In this document: positions 53,471 to 63,380 of the stretch, piece after piece | How positions within the stretch are numbered: position 1 is the stretch's first letter | Layout: every line of letters starts with the position of its first letter | Assembly (NCBI RefSeq): GCF_022538185.1 | Contig: NZ_JAKYXC010000004.1 | Location: 28,310-92,309 of the forward strand | Direction: 5' to 3' | Source of the DNA: Microbacterium sp. CFH 31415 | Lineage (GTDB): Bacteria; Actinomycetota; Actinomycetes; Actinomycetales; Microbacteriaceae | DNA: 64,000 nt | Position numbers and translations under genes: made by a program | Notes under the pieces: generated by a model | The model's database searches: none | What the model saw: the letters and a program-made list of their open reading frames with translations, nothing else | Told to the model about the DNA's origin: nothing

Positions 53471-54871
53471 ATGTCGATGACGGACTCGCGGCCCCTGGCC
53501 GAGACCTGGTCCCCGCTGCCCACCCTGCAGGACCACCTGACCGAGGGCCGCACCGTGCGCGAGTCGCACCCTCGCGAGAGCCTCGCTGTGCTGCCGGAGG
53601 GCGAGCGCGATCCGATGGGGATCCTCGATCGGCAGGATTCGACCCGCGTGCCCGAGCTCGTGCCCATCCGCACGCAGCGCATGAGCGAGAGCGCCTTCGC
53701 GTTCTATCGGGGCACGGCGGCGCTCATGGCCGCCGACCTCGCGCGTTCGCCCAGCAGCAGCATCGAGGTCGGGTCGTGCGGCGACGCGCATGTGTCGAAC
53801 TTCGGCCTGTTCGCGTCGCCGCAGCGCACGCTCGTGTTCGACCTCAACGACTTCGACGAGTCGGCCTGGGCGCCGTGGGAGTGGGACGTCAAGCGCCTGG
53901 TGACCAGCATCGTGATCGCCGGGCAGTCCACCTCGCGTGACGACAAGGTGGTGCGGGATGCTGCGCTCAGCGCCGTGCGCACCTACGCACGCGCCCTCGC
54001 CAGCGGCGCAAAGCGGAGTCCGCTCAAGCGCTACTACGACCACTTCGACGCCGACGCCGCCTCCGATTCGCTCGACCCGGAGTCGGCGGAGGCGCTGCGC
54101 AAGGCGGTGAAGGACGCCGAGAAGCGCACGTCGGCCCGCGCGGTGCGCAAGCTCACGTCGCTCGACGACGCCGGACGGCTGGTGTTCGGTGAGACGCCGC
54201 CGACGATGACGCACGTCGATCCGCGCATCGAGCTTCGGATCAACGAGTTCGTCGCGCAGTACCAGCGGTCGGCGAACGTCGACATCCGCGTGCTGCTGCA
54301 GAAGTACCACGTCACCGACATCGCCCGCCGCGTGGTGGGCGTCGGCAGCGTCGGCACGCGCTGCTACCTGATCTCGATGTCGGACGGCGAAGGCAACGCG
54401 CTGATCCTGCAGGGGAAGGAGGCGGGCCAGAGCGTGCTCGTCGAGTACGGCGGCGTCGAGCAGCCCGAGGCCGTCGCCCGCTACATCGCGGAGAACGGCG
54501 AGGGCGGGCGCGTGGTGGCGATGCAGCGGATCCTGCAGGCGGTGTCGGATCCGTTCCTCGGCCACCTCACCGGTCCGTCGATCGACGGACCCGAGCGATC
54601 CTTCTATGTGCGGCAGTTCCACGACAAGAAGGGCGGCTTCGACGTCGACACGCTCGAGGACGCCGCCTTCGGCTGGTACGCGGATGCCTGCGCCTCGACG
54701 CTCGCACGTGCACACGGCCAGTCACCCAACGCGGCGGTCGTCGCCGGCTACGCGGGCGGCGGCCGGGTGGTCGGGGAGGCGATCCTGGAGTGGTCCTACG
54801 CCTACGCCGACCTGTCCCGTGCGGACTGGGAGCTCTTCCGTCGCCACCGCGGCGTGGGCGAGGCGGGCTGA
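53471..54871 (+). CDS. DUF2252 domain protein
   Basis: 466 residues. GSCGDAHVSNFGLFASP, FDLNDFDESAWAPWEWDVKRL and YVRQFHDKKG are the DUF2252 hallmarks and resemble kinase-like (protein-kinase/APH fold) catalytic segments, with DxHxxN and a following DFD-type motif. Activity unproven. ATG is 6 bases after CACACT (53459-53464); a TCATCC half-site of the LuxR dyad type occurs at 53419, but the second half is missing. Confidence 0.85.
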   Translation: MSMTDSRPLAETWSPLPTLQDHLTEGRTVRESHPRESLAVLPEGERDPMGILDRQDSTRVPELVPIRTQRMSESAFAFYRGTAALMAADLARSPSSSIEVGSCGDAHVSNFGLFASPQRTLVFDLNDFDESAWAPWEWDVKRLVTSIVIAGQSTSRDDKVVRDAALSAVRTYARALASGAKRSPLKRYYDHFDADAASDSLDPESAEALRKAVKDAEKRTSARAVRKLTSLDDAGRLVFGETPPTMTHVDPRIELRINEFVAQYQRSANVDIRVLLQKYHVTDIARRVVGVGSVGTRCYLISMSDGEGNALILQGKEAGQSVLVEYGGVEQPEAVARYIAENGEGGRVVAMQRILQAVSDPFLGHLTGPSIDGPERSFYVRQFHDKKGGFDVDTLEDAAFGWYADACASTLARAHGQSPNAAVVAGYAGGGRVVGEAILEWSYAYADLSRADWELFRRHRGVGEAG

Positions 54872-54891
54872 CCGGGGGGAGAGCGCAGCAC

Positions 54892-57800
54892 ATGACAGAA
54901 TCTGTTCGACCGCGCATCCGCCGCATCTTGGCGGGAATCTCCGCCGCGCTGCTCGCCGTCACGGGAGTCGTCGTCACCGGCGAGCTCACCGTCGCACCGG
55001 CGGCCGCCGCGTACCCCGAGAGCGTCAATCCCTTCGCGATCGCCGGCGGGTTCACGGTCTACGCTCGCGAGGACGCGCTGCTGCAGAACCAGGAGACGGA
55101 GGGCAGCATCGCTGTCGGCGGAACCGCCACCGTGCAGGGCAGCAGCGGGCAGTACACGATCATCCACGTCTCGGCCGGCACCGGCGACTACGATCTGCCG
55201 ACCGTCGACGGCGATCCCACGCGGTTCCTGGTCGGGCAGTACAGCACCACCAGCAGGGGCATCCTCGCCATCACGAGCGCGGGGACGACCGACCCCGCGA
55301 GGTGGGGCGCCCTGAAGATGGTGCAGCGCGACGGCGGCTGGCGGGCGTTCGCGCGCGCCGACTGGCTGCGTCTGAACCAGAACCCGGCGAATGTGGATCA
55401 GACGCCGCTCATCGATGCGACCCACCAGCAGTATCCGGCGGATGCCGTGCCGCCGACGGGCGCGAGCGGCAACGGCAGCATCTACACGGTGAACACGTCA
55501 CCGACCGCCGTGGCCGACTATGTGGAGGCCAATCGCGACGCCTCGTGGGAGGAGGCGGACAGCTGCCTCACCGACATCGCAGATCCGACCGGCGATCTGG
55601 GCAACCCTGTCGGAGTGGCGGAGGATGTCGGCAGCCGCAAGGTGCTGGAGCCTTTGAGCGCCGACCAGCCCAACGTCGTCGACTACGCCGACATCGCGGG
55701 CGCCGCCCTCCTGCAGTTCTCCCCCGGCCCGACGCCCGGCGTCTCGAATCCCCTCGTCATTCGTGTGCCGGCCGGCACCACGGAGGTGGTCGGCGCCCGC
55801 GCCGACCCGCAGGGCGCTTTCTCGCCGTACATCCTGTGGGATCTCTCGCAGCTCACGGGCGATGTGACGGTGAGGGCAGCCGAGGCCCGCATCGACGGCT
55901 CGGTATACGCCCCTGACGCCTCGGTCACCGTCGATGCCGCGCCCCTGGACGGCCAGGTCGTCGGTCTGAACGTGACGCTCAAGGGCGGCGAGGCGCACTC
56001 CTTCCTCTTCTCGAGCGAGATCCCCTGCGCGGCCGACAGTGGCACCTTCGCCATCCGCAAGGAGCTGGCGGGCATCACGCCGACAGACCTGCCGGAGGGC
56101 ACCACGTTCACCGTCAACTATGTCGCGACGACGCCCGACGACGCCGTGACGACCGGCACGCTGGAGGTCCCGGCGGACGGAACGCCGGTGCTCGCGGGCG
56201 AGCAGTTCCCCCTGGGCACCGTCGTGGAGTTCGAGGAGATCGCACCCGAGACCGAGCCCGGGTGGGAGTGGACAGGCTCTTCGATCACCCCGAACCCGCT
56301 CATCGTCGGCGCCGGAACGTCGCAGGTGGTGGTGACCAACTCCGCCGAGGAGCAGGTCGGCACGTTCAGCCTGCAGAAGCTCATCGTCGACGTCTCGGGC
56401 GGCGATCCGGGTGAACCGTCGCAGACGACAGTCCCGGTGACCTGGACCGCCTTCTCCGGTGGCGACCAGATCGGCGAGGGGACGGTCCAGGTGCCCTTCG
56501 ACGGCACCACTGTCGTGGTGGAAGAGGATTTCCCGGTCGGCACCCGCATCGTCCTGACCGAGGACCTCACAGGGATCGACCCTCCGCCCGGCTACGAGTG
56601 GTCGGGCGTCGGCTGGAGCCCCGGGCGCACATTCGTCATCGACGAGACAGGGACCTCCGTCGCCGTCGAGCTGACCAACGCGGTGGCCCCTGTGTCGACA
56701 CCGCGGACGATCACGATCGTCAAATCCGCCACGGGGCCTGCCGCCGACCCCGGTTTCGAGTACACCGTCACCTACAACGGCGACCCCGACGGCGCGCTCG
56801 TCGAGCTGCCTCTCCCCCCGGGCGAACCGCAGCTGATCACCGTCCAGACCGGCGCCGGCGCGCTTCTCCTCACCGAGCTCGCACCGACGTTCAACGGAAC
56901 CCCCGTGGACACCTCGAGCTGGAACGACCCCGTGTTCACCATCAGCACCCCGTCGGGGTCGACATCCCTGACGGCGGCGTTCGGGGAGACCGTCGAGATC
57001 CCGCTGCCGGACGATTCGTCCGACATCGCCATCGAGGTGGCCAACTCGCTGAAGGAGGGCACTTTCACGCTGTCGAAGGAGTTCACCGGCATCCCGCCGG
57101 TGGCTGTGCCGGAAGGGCGCGAGTTCAGCGTGCGCTGGACGGCCACCCTTCCCACCGGTGAAGTCGAGACGGGAGTGGTGCGTCTCCCGGGAGACAGCAC
57201 ACCGGTCGGTCCGGTCGACAGCTCCGGTGCGCCACTCCTGTTCCCCTACGGCACCGTCGTGACCTTCGAGGAGCTGCCGGCGCCCACTCCTCGAGGCGTG
57301 CAGTGGGAAAGCGCGACGTTCGACCCCGCGGAGCTGGTGATCGGCGCCGACGACGCGGAGGTCGTGGAATCGACCCTGGTGAACGACGGCTCGCTCCTCA
57401 GCGGGACGTTCCAGGTCGAGAAGAGCCTCGACGGCATCGACCCGGACGACCTGCTGGTCGACTCGTTCACGATCGGCTACGTCGCCTTCGTTCCCGGGCC
57501 GAGCGTCGAGGCGGGGCGCTTCGAGGTGCCCGCCGACGGCACACCGGGGGGCCCTGTCTTCGACAACGGCGATCCCATCACCTTCCCCATCGGCACCGTC
57601 GTCTATCTCACCGAGGAGGAGCCGAATCCCGCCGCCCTGCCGGCGGGCTACGAGTGGGGCGAGACCGTCTGGCGCCCGTCGAGCTCGGTGCGCATCGGCC
57701 TCGGCGGCACCCCTGTGCTCGAGGTCACCAACACGGCCGTGCAGCTGACGCGCTGGGAGGTCACCAAAGTGATGGACGGTGACGGCGCATCGGCGGTGCC

Positions 57801-58233
57801 CGCCGGCACCACGTTCCCGATCGAGTGGTGGTGGGACTACGAGCCACAGCCGGACTTCAGCCTCGCTCCCAACGAACCGGTGTACTCGCCGTACTTCCCT
57901 GTGGGGTCGATCATCCAGGGGCGTGAGGGCGCGTTGCCCGACATCCCCGGCGTCGACTGGGGCGACCCGACATGGACCCTTGACGGCGAGCAGCTCGTCC
58001 CCGACGACAACGGGATCGTGACGCTGCCCATGTCGGCGTCCCGCCGGCAAGGCCTGGCGCAGCTGACGCTGACGAACACCGCGGCCACGCTACCCCTGCC
58101 TACCACCGGCGGCGGCCCGATCCCGCCGCTGGTGCCGTTCGGTGGGCTCGGGCTCATCGCCCTAGGCGCACTGCTGGTCATCCGCCGCACCGGCCGCTCC
58201 CGAGAGGCCTCCCCCGAGCCCACCTCGGGTTGA
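54892..58233 (+). CDS. LPTTG-anchored surface protein with choice-of-anchor A and DUF5979 repeats
   Basis: 1113 residues. Signal peptide (residues 1 to about 40, ending PAAAA), choice-of-anchor A domain (about 45-375, PFAIAGGFTVYARED onward), then six SpaA/DUF5979-like beta repeats starting near residues 383, 488, 604, 722, 837 and 952, each opening GTFxxxK-x-xxG. At the end: LPTTG (1069-1073), a hydrophobic helix and an Arg-rich tail, i.e. a sortase signal. No sortase gene is nearby. Likely a wall-linked adhesin or pilus-like stalk. Start ATG 54892 with GGGGGGAGAG upstream, 20 bases after DUF2252. Confidence 0.88.
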   Translation: MTESVRPRIRRILAGISAALLAVTGVVVTGELTVAPAAAAYPESVNPFAIAGGFTVYAREDALLQNQETEGSIAVGGTATVQGSSGQYTIIHVSAGTGDYDLPTVDGDPTRFLVGQYSTTSRGILAITSAGTTDPARWGALKMVQRDGGWRAFARADWLRLNQNPANVDQTPLIDATHQQYPADAVPPTGASGNGSIYTVNTSPTAVADYVEANRDASWEEADSCLTDIADPTGDLGNPVGVAEDVGSRKVLEPLSADQPNVVDYADIAGAALLQFSPGPTPGVSNPLVIRVPAGTTEVVGARADPQGAFSPYILWDLSQLTGDVTVRAAEARIDGSVYAPDASVTVDAAPLDGQVVGLNVTLKGGEAHSFLFSSEIPCAADSGTFAIRKELAGITPTDLPEGTTFTVNYVATTPDDAVTTGTLEVPADGTPVLAGEQFPLGTVVEFEEIAPETEPGWEWTGSSITPNPLIVGAGTSQVVVTNSAEEQVGTFSLQKLIVDVSGGDPGEPSQTTVPVTWTAFSGGDQIGEGTVQVPFDGTTVVVEEDFPVGTRIVLTEDLTGIDPPPGYEWSGVGWSPGRTFVIDETGTSVAVELTNAVAPVSTPRTITIVKSATGPAADPGFEYTVTYNGDPDGALVELPLPPGEPQLITVQTGAGALLLTELAPTFNGTPVDTSSWNDPVFTISTPSGSTSLTAAFGETVEIPLPDDSSDIAIEVANSLKEGTFTLSKEFTGIPPVAVPEGREFSVRWTATLPTGEVETGVVRLPGDSTPVGPVDSSGAPLLFPYGTVVTFEELPAPTPRGVQWESATFDPAELVIGADDAEVVESTLVNDGSLLSGTFQVEKSLDGIDPDDLLVDSFTIGYVAFVPGPSVEAGRFEVPADGTPGGPVFDNGDPITFPIGTVVYLTEEEPNPAALPAGYEWGETVWRPSSSVRIGLGGTPVLEVTNTAVQLTRWEVTKVMDGDGASAVPAGTTFPIEWWWDYEPQPDFSLAPNEPVYSPYFPVGSIIQGREGALPDIPGVDWGDPTWTLDGEQLVPDDNGIVTLPMSASRRQGLAQLTLTNTAATLPLPTTGGGPIPPLVPFGGLGLIALGALLVIRRTGRSREASPEPTSG

Positions 58234-58248
58234 CCGTCGGGTGCGTGC

Positions 58249-59886
58249 TCAAAGGCCTTCGACGCGACCCACGAGGTTCACCCTGATGCCGATGCGGTCG
58301 AACATCGCCGCCTTCGCGATGAGGGCCTTGTCGGCGGTCTCGGCGTCGGGCGCATAGACGACCTGCGCGTGATTGGCCCTGTGCCGTGCCATGAACTGGT
58401 CGCGCGAGACGTCGTGCAGCACGACGTGGGCGATCGGCCACTCGGGGTTCGTCGCGTCCTTGCGTCGCTGCGTCTCCTCGGCGGGCAGCTCGACGACCGA
58501 TCCACGGAAGATGTCCGCCTGCAGGATGCCGTCGGCGATGAAGACACGCGAGATCACCACCTCACCCGGCTGGGAGATGCCGTTGATCGTGGCGCCGCCG
58601 GCCGGGAAGAACACCGGCCCCTGGCGCCAGCCTTCGGCTTTGTGCCACCCGCCGAGGTGCGACGCCGGCACCGAGCCCGAGATCTCGTAGACCCAGACGA
58701 ACTCCCCGTCGTACTCCTCGCCCCACCGCACGTCATGAAGCGTGTTGTCGGGCACGAGACCCATCGCCCGCCAGACCCGGTCGGTGATGAGCGCGTCCAC
58801 CGCGACGCCCTCGTCGGCCTCGTTGAAGTGCGGGAACGCACGGCCCGCGAACAGCTCGCGCGAGCCGTCGCGCGAGAGCACCGGTGGCCGCTCCGTCGAG
58901 TTCAGCACGCCCTCGGCGAGGTCGGAGGCAGGCACCAGGTCCTTGAGGCCCTGCTGGTACTGGATGCCCACCGCGTCGAGTCCGAAGTCGTCGGAGATCC
59001 GCAGCGCCGCGATGTACATCTTCATCTGCCAGCGCACCTGCGCCTCGGTCAGCTCGGTCTCCTCGTCGGTGCCGAAGCGGAACGTCATGCCGCGATCGAT
59101 CAGCCAGTCCCGGGCGGCGTCGGCCTCGGCATCCGTCACCGTCAGCATCTCGGCGTACAGCGCCGACTGCGACAGCCGCTCCTTGTAGATGCCGGTCGCG
59201 TTGAGCAGCTCGTCGTCGAAGATCGCGTTGTACATGCCCATGCAGCCCTCGTCGAACACGCCGATGATGGCCTTGTCCGCGAGCAGCTCATCGCCCAGTG
59301 CACGTCCGAGCTCGACCTCGGGCGTCGCGGGCAGCTCACCCAGCGGACGCACGTGCGAGGCGTCGTGGGCGATGGAGCCGGTCTCGGTCCATTCCTTGAG
59401 CCCGGCCTTGAACCAGTCGTCTGTGAAGTCGACCGACCAGATCGTCGAGTAGTCCCTTCCCATCTTCGTCAGGCCGGCGTTGAGGCCGAGCAGCCCGACG
59501 AGGCCGGGCCAGTCGCCGGCGAAGTTCGCGACGGTGAGGATCGGTCCTTCATGGGTGCGCAGCCCGGCGAGGACGTGGTGCGAGTACTGCCACACCGCCT
59601 CGGCGACGATGAGGGGCGCGTCCGCGGGGATCGTCTTGAAGACCTCGAGGCCCATCCGCTGACTTGAGATGAATCCGTGTCCGGTGGCGGGGTCGACGTC
59701 GTTCGCACGCACGACCGTCCAGCCCAGATCGCCGAGCGCCGCTGTCACGTCGGCCTCCATCTGCGCCTGCGTCGGCCAGCCCGCCGTGTTCGCCGACTCG
59801 CGCAGATCGCCGCTCGCGATGAGGTAGGCGGTCTTCGCCGGGACGGCCGCGCGCTCGCGGGCTGCCGGGAGGGTGTAGGTGCTCAT
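58249..59886 (-). CDS. L-fucose/L-arabinose isomerase-family protein
   Basis: 545 residues. The three-domain length and segments such as VFDEGCMGMYNAIFDDELLN (Glu/Asp metal ligands), GLDAVGIQYQQGL and the C-terminal HVVLHDVSRDQFMARHRANHA fit the fucose/arabinose isomerase fold. It would interconvert an aldose and a ketose with Mn2+. ATG overlaps the kinase stop (ATGA). Last gene of the tct-aldolase-kinase operon, so the substrate is probably the imported compound or its product. Confidence 0.75.
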   Translation of the reverse strand: MSTYTLPAARERAAVPAKTAYLIASGDLRESANTAGWPTQAQMEADVTAALGDLGWTVVRANDVDPATGHGFISSQRMGLEVFKTIPADAPLIVAEAVWQYSHHVLAGLRTHEGPILTVANFAGDWPGLVGLLGLNAGLTKMGRDYSTIWSVDFTDDWFKAGLKEWTETGSIAHDASHVRPLGELPATPEVELGRALGDELLADKAIIGVFDEGCMGMYNAIFDDELLNATGIYKERLSQSALYAEMLTVTDAEADAARDWLIDRGMTFRFGTDEETELTEAQVRWQMKMYIAALRISDDFGLDAVGIQYQQGLKDLVPASDLAEGVLNSTERPPVLSRDGSRELFAGRAFPHFNEADEGVAVDALITDRVWRAMGLVPDNTLHDVRWGEEYDGEFVWVYEISGSVPASHLGGWHKAEGWRQGPVFFPAGGATINGISQPGEVVISRVFIADGILQADIFRGSVVELPAEETQRRKDATNPEWPIAHVVLHDVSRDQFMARHRANHAQVVYAPDAETADKALIAKAAMFDRIGIRVNLVGRVEGL

Positions 59887-60830
59887 GCGGTCTCCTGTGG
59901 TGCGGGATGATCGGTCGGAGTGGATGTGGTCGCCTCGCTGCGGCGGGCGAGCCGGTCGGCGATCTCACCGGCGGTAGGCATCGCCTCGGCGGCGCCTCGT
60001 CGCGAGACCGCGATCGCGGCGGCGGCTGCTGCGGCCTCGAGGGCGCGATCGAGCGCGTCGCCGGCAGCGAGACCCGCGACGAGGACCCCCGTGAAGGTGT
60101 CGCCCGCCCCGGTGGTGTCGACGGCGTCGGTCGAGACCGCGGCGACGGTGGTGACGACGGCGCCGTCGCGGGCGACGATCGCGCCGTGCCGGCCGCGCGT
60201 CAGCACGACGGTCCCGGCCAGGCGGCTGAGTGCGATCGCGGCGGACTCGGCATCGGCTTCGCCCGAGAGCAGCATCGCCTCGCCCTCGTTCGGGACGAGC
60301 ACGTCGGCGAGGCGCACGATGTCGCCCAGACCCTCGTGGGCGGGAGCGGGTGTCACGACGGTCGTCACGCCGTGCGCGCGGGCGTGAGCGAGCGCATCGA
60401 GCAGCAGCGACTCGGGCCGCTCGAGCTGCACGACGAGATGGGATGCCGCGGCGATGGTCTCGCGGTCGGCGTCGTCCAGCACGCTCCGCGCGTTCGCGCC
60501 CGCCACGACCACGATCGAGTTCTCGCCATCATCGGTCACCGTGATCTGAGCGATGCCGGTCGGCTCGTCGACGATGCGGACTCTCCCGACGTCGATCCCC
60601 TCGGCCGACAGCCACGAGCGCAGGCGCACCCCGAAATCGTCGGCACCGACGGCGCCGATGAAGGCGACCGTCGCGCCGGCGCGCGCTGCGGCGACGGCCT
60701 GATTCAGGCCCTTGCCGCCGGGCCCCGTGTGGAACGACGATCCGAAGATCGTCTCCCCCGGTTCGACACGGCGCACCTGTCGCACGACGAGATCCATGTT
60801 CGCGCTGCCCAGCACCACGATGCCCGTCAT
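59883..60830 (-). CDS. PfkB family (ribokinase-like) sugar kinase
   Basis: 315 residues with both PfkB signatures: GPGGKGLNQAVAAARAG and DTTGAGDTFTGVLVAGL (catalytic Asp, anion hole). Phosphorylates a sugar hydroxyl with ATP. ATG 60830 chosen; a GTG three codons upstream (60839) is possible. Gene order suggests it acts between isomerase and aldolase. Confidence 0.9.
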   Translation of the reverse strand: MTGIVVLGSANMDLVVRQVRRVEPGETIFGSSFHTGPGGKGLNQAVAAARAGATVAFIGAVGADDFGVRLRSWLSAEGIDVGRVRIVDEPTGIAQITVTDDGENSIVVVAGANARSVLDDADRETIAAASHLVVQLERPESLLLDALAHARAHGVTTVVTPAPAHEGLGDIVRLADVLVPNEGEAMLLSGEADAESAAIALSRLAGTVVLTRGRHGAIVARDGAVVTTVAAVSTDAVDTTGAGDTFTGVLVAGLAAGDALDRALEAAAAAAAIAVSRRGAAEAMPTAGEIADRLARRSEATTSTPTDHPAPQETA

Positions 60831-60858
60831 CCGCCCCACCTTCCGCGCACCCTCCGGC

Positions 60859-61731
60859 TCAGGAGCCGTAGGTGGCGAGAACCCGCTCGATCTCCGCGAT
60901 CGCCGACGCGTCCGGCTCGACGAGGGCCATCCGGCACACGCCGTCGGCGACGCCCATGCTGCGATAGGCCGCCTTCATGCGCGCCATGTCTCCGCCGATG
61001 ACCGAGACGACGTCGTCGACGGCGGTCTGCGCCTGCTCGATCGCGGCGGCGTCTCCGCTGTCCGCCGCCCGCGCGAGAGCGCGGAAGGGGCCGGGGAGCA
61101 CCGACGACACCCCGGACACCACACCCTGGGCACCGGCCTCTCCGGCGGCGACGAGCTCGCGGTCGGCTCCGGTGTAGAGCACGAAGCCGTCGGGCACGAC
61201 GGCGCGGTAGGCCGCCAGCTCGTCGAGCGACAGCTCGCTGACCTTGGCCCCGATCACGTTGGGCAGAGTCGCGAGGCGGGCGAGCAGTTCCGGGCTGACC
61301 TCGACGCCGCTGCGCTTCGGGTAGACGTAGACGAACAGCGTGCCGTCGCCGATGGCTTCGGAGACCTCGGCGAAGTAGTCGAACACGGCGTCTTCGGTGA
61401 CCGCGAGGTAGTACGGCGTGAGGGCAGCGAACTCCGTCGCCCCGAGCTCCTTCGCGATGCGCACGCGGCGCACCGCCTCGAAGGCGCTCGGCTGGCCGAC
61501 GTGCACGATGACGCGCATGGCGCCGCCGAGCTCGTCGAGAGCGGCCGCGACGAGCGTCTCGAACTCGGCGTCGTCGATCGCCGGGAACTCGCCTGTCGTG
61601 CCGAGGACGAACGCGCCCTCGTTGCCCGAGCGGGCGACGTAGCGGAAGATCGACCGGCTGCCCTCGACGTCGAGGGTCCCGTCGGGGTGGAAGCTCGTCG
61701 GGATGGCGGTCACGATGTCTCGGCGGGTCAC
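60859..61731 (-). CDS. DapA family aldolase (dihydrodipicolinate synthase-like)
   Basis: 290 residues, TIM barrel with the GTTGE pyruvate-binding motif, Tyr in TPYYLAV and the Schiff-base Lys in NVIGAKVSE. Such class I enzymes cleave 2-keto-3-deoxy sugar acids to pyruvate as well as making lysine precursors; the catabolic context argues for the former. GTG overlaps the TctA stop (GTGA). Confidence 0.88.
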   Translation of the reverse strand: MTRRDIVTAIPTSFHPDGTLDVEGSRSIFRYVARSGNEGAFVLGTTGEFPAIDDAEFETLVAAALDELGGAMRVIVHVGQPSAFEAVRRVRIAKELGATEFAALTPYYLAVTEDAVFDYFAEVSEAIGDGTLFVYVYPKRSGVEVSPELLARLATLPNVIGAKVSELSLDELAAYRAVVPDGFVLYTGADRELVAAGEAGAQGVVSGVSSVLPGPFRALARAADSGDAAAIEQAQTAVDDVVSVIGGDMARMKAAYRSMGVADGVCRMALVEPDASAIAEIERVLATYGS

Positions 61732-63380
61732 TTCTGATTCTCCTTGGGATTCACCGGACGCGCCGGAGCGACGTCCAGCTCGTCGGGCGTGCGGACCACG
61801 CCCGTGACGGGGTCTGGCAGGGCGTCGATCGCGGTGTGCTTGGCCTCGATGTCGGCCACGGTGTCGTCGTCGAGGATCGACTCGGCGAACGAGCCCCGCT
61901 TGCCGCGCGGCCGGCGGGCGTTGCGCGCCGCCGGTACGGCGATCGACAGCACCGCCAGCACGAGCAGGATGATCGCGATCGGGCTCACGACCTCGAAGAA
62001 CGGGCGGGTCGGGAGGATCGCGAGCGTGCGCGCCAGATTCTCCTCGGCGAGCGGGCCGAGCAGGAGGCCGAGCACGACCGGGCCGGCCGGCACCGACATC
62101 CGCTTCAGCAGCAGGCCGATCACGCCGAACACGAGCATCGTGACCACGGTCGAGAGACTGTTCGACGTTGCGAAGGTGCCGATGATGCAGAACACCAGGA
62201 TGCCGCTCCACAGGTACGGCTGGGGAACATCGAGGAGCTTCACCATGCCGCGCATGCGTACCAGGCTGAGACCGAGCGACAGGAGCGTCGCGATGAGCAT
62301 GATGCCCGTGATCGAGACGACGAGGTCGGGACGCTCGGCGAAGAGGCTGGGGCCGGGCGTGATGCCCCAGATGATCATCGAGCCGATCATGACTGCCATC
62401 ACGGAGTCGCCCGGGATGCCGAGGGCCATGGTGGTCGTGAGGGATCCGCCGAGGGTGGCGCTCGACGCGGTGTCGGAGGCGGTGATGCCCTCGATCGACC
62501 CCTTGCCGAACTGCTCAGGCTGCTTGGACACCTTGCGCGCGCGCTCCCAGCCGATGAGGCCGGCGATGTCGCCGCCTGCCGCGGGGATGAGCCCGACGCC
62601 GAGGCCGACGCCGCCCGACACCGCGAGCGCACGCCGCGTCTGTCGCAGTTCGGAGCGGTTCGGCCACCAGCGACCGAGGCTCGAGATCGGACGGGTCTTG
62701 GCGCGGTGGTAGGTGAGCAGCTGGTCGAACAGCTCGGCGATGCCGAAGAGCCCGATGATGACGGCGATGAAGTTGAAGCCCTCGAAGAGCTCGAGGATGC
62801 CGAACGTGTAGCGCTGATCGGCGGTGGCCGAATACGTGCCGACGGTGCCGAGCATCAGCCCGAACAGCCCGGCGAGGATGCCCTTGAGCATCGACTTCGA
62901 CGAGATGCCGATCATGATCGCGATTCCGAAGACGACCAGGGCGAACAGCTCGGGCGATTTGAAGAAGTTCCGCGCGAACGTCGCGACAGGCACAGCGGCC
63001 ACGGCGAACAGCACGAGGGAGGCGAGGATGCCGATCGCCGACACGATCGCGGAGATCGTGAGCGCGAGGCCGGCGCGGCCCTGCTTGGCCATCGGATAGC
63101 CGTCGAGGGTGGTCGCGATGGATGCCGGGGTGCCCGGGGTGTTCACCAGGATGGACGGCACCCGGTCGCCGAAGTTGGCCGCCACGTAGATGGTGAGGAG
63201 GACGGCGAGCCCCTGGACGGGCTCGAGGGTCATCGTGAACCCGGCGGCGAGCGCGACCGCCATTGTCGCGGTGATGCCCGGGAACGCTCCGACGAGGAAG
63301 CCGAGGAGCAGCCCGACGAGCATGTAGAGGAGGACGGAGACATCCAGCAGAGAGCTGATGCCGTCGAAGATGGCGTTCAT
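61728..63380 (-). CDS. tctA: tripartite tricarboxylate transporter permease TctA
   Basis: 550 residues, about 12 helices. GAFPGITATMAVALAAGFTM near the N-terminus and VGLIPAAGGDIAGLIGWERA in the middle are the TctA signatures. Large membrane subunit of the TTT importers. Overlaps TctB by 4 bases. The C-terminal 60 residues are a charged cytoplasmic tail. Confidence 0.94.
   Translation of the reverse strand: MNAIFDGISSLLDVSVLLYMLVGLLLGFLVGAFPGITATMAVALAAGFTMTLEPVQGLAVLLTIYVAANFGDRVPSILVNTPGTPASIATTLDGYPMAKQGRAGLALTISAIVSAIGILASLVLFAVAAVPVATFARNFFKSPELFALVVFGIAIMIGISSKSMLKGILAGLFGLMLGTVGTYSATADQRYTFGILELFEGFNFIAVIIGLFGIAELFDQLLTYHRAKTRPISSLGRWWPNRSELRQTRRALAVSGGVGLGVGLIPAAGGDIAGLIGWERARKVSKQPEQFGKGSIEGITASDTASSATLGGSLTTTMALGIPGDSVMAVMIGSMIIWGITPGPSLFAERPDLVVSITGIMLIATLLSLGLSLVRMRGMVKLLDVPQPYLWSGILVFCIIGTFATSNSLSTVVTMLVFGVIGLLLKRMSVPAGPVVLGLLLGPLAEENLARTLAILPTRPFFEVVSPIAIILLVLAVLSIAVPAARNARRPRGKRGSFAESILDDDTVADIEAKHTAIDALPDPVTGVVRTPDELDVAPARPVNPKENQK

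Noticed and set aside
55498..58050. An 850-codon frame antisense to the surface protein
   Set aside because: Shadow of the repeat-rich LPTTG protein; no start signal and no domain.
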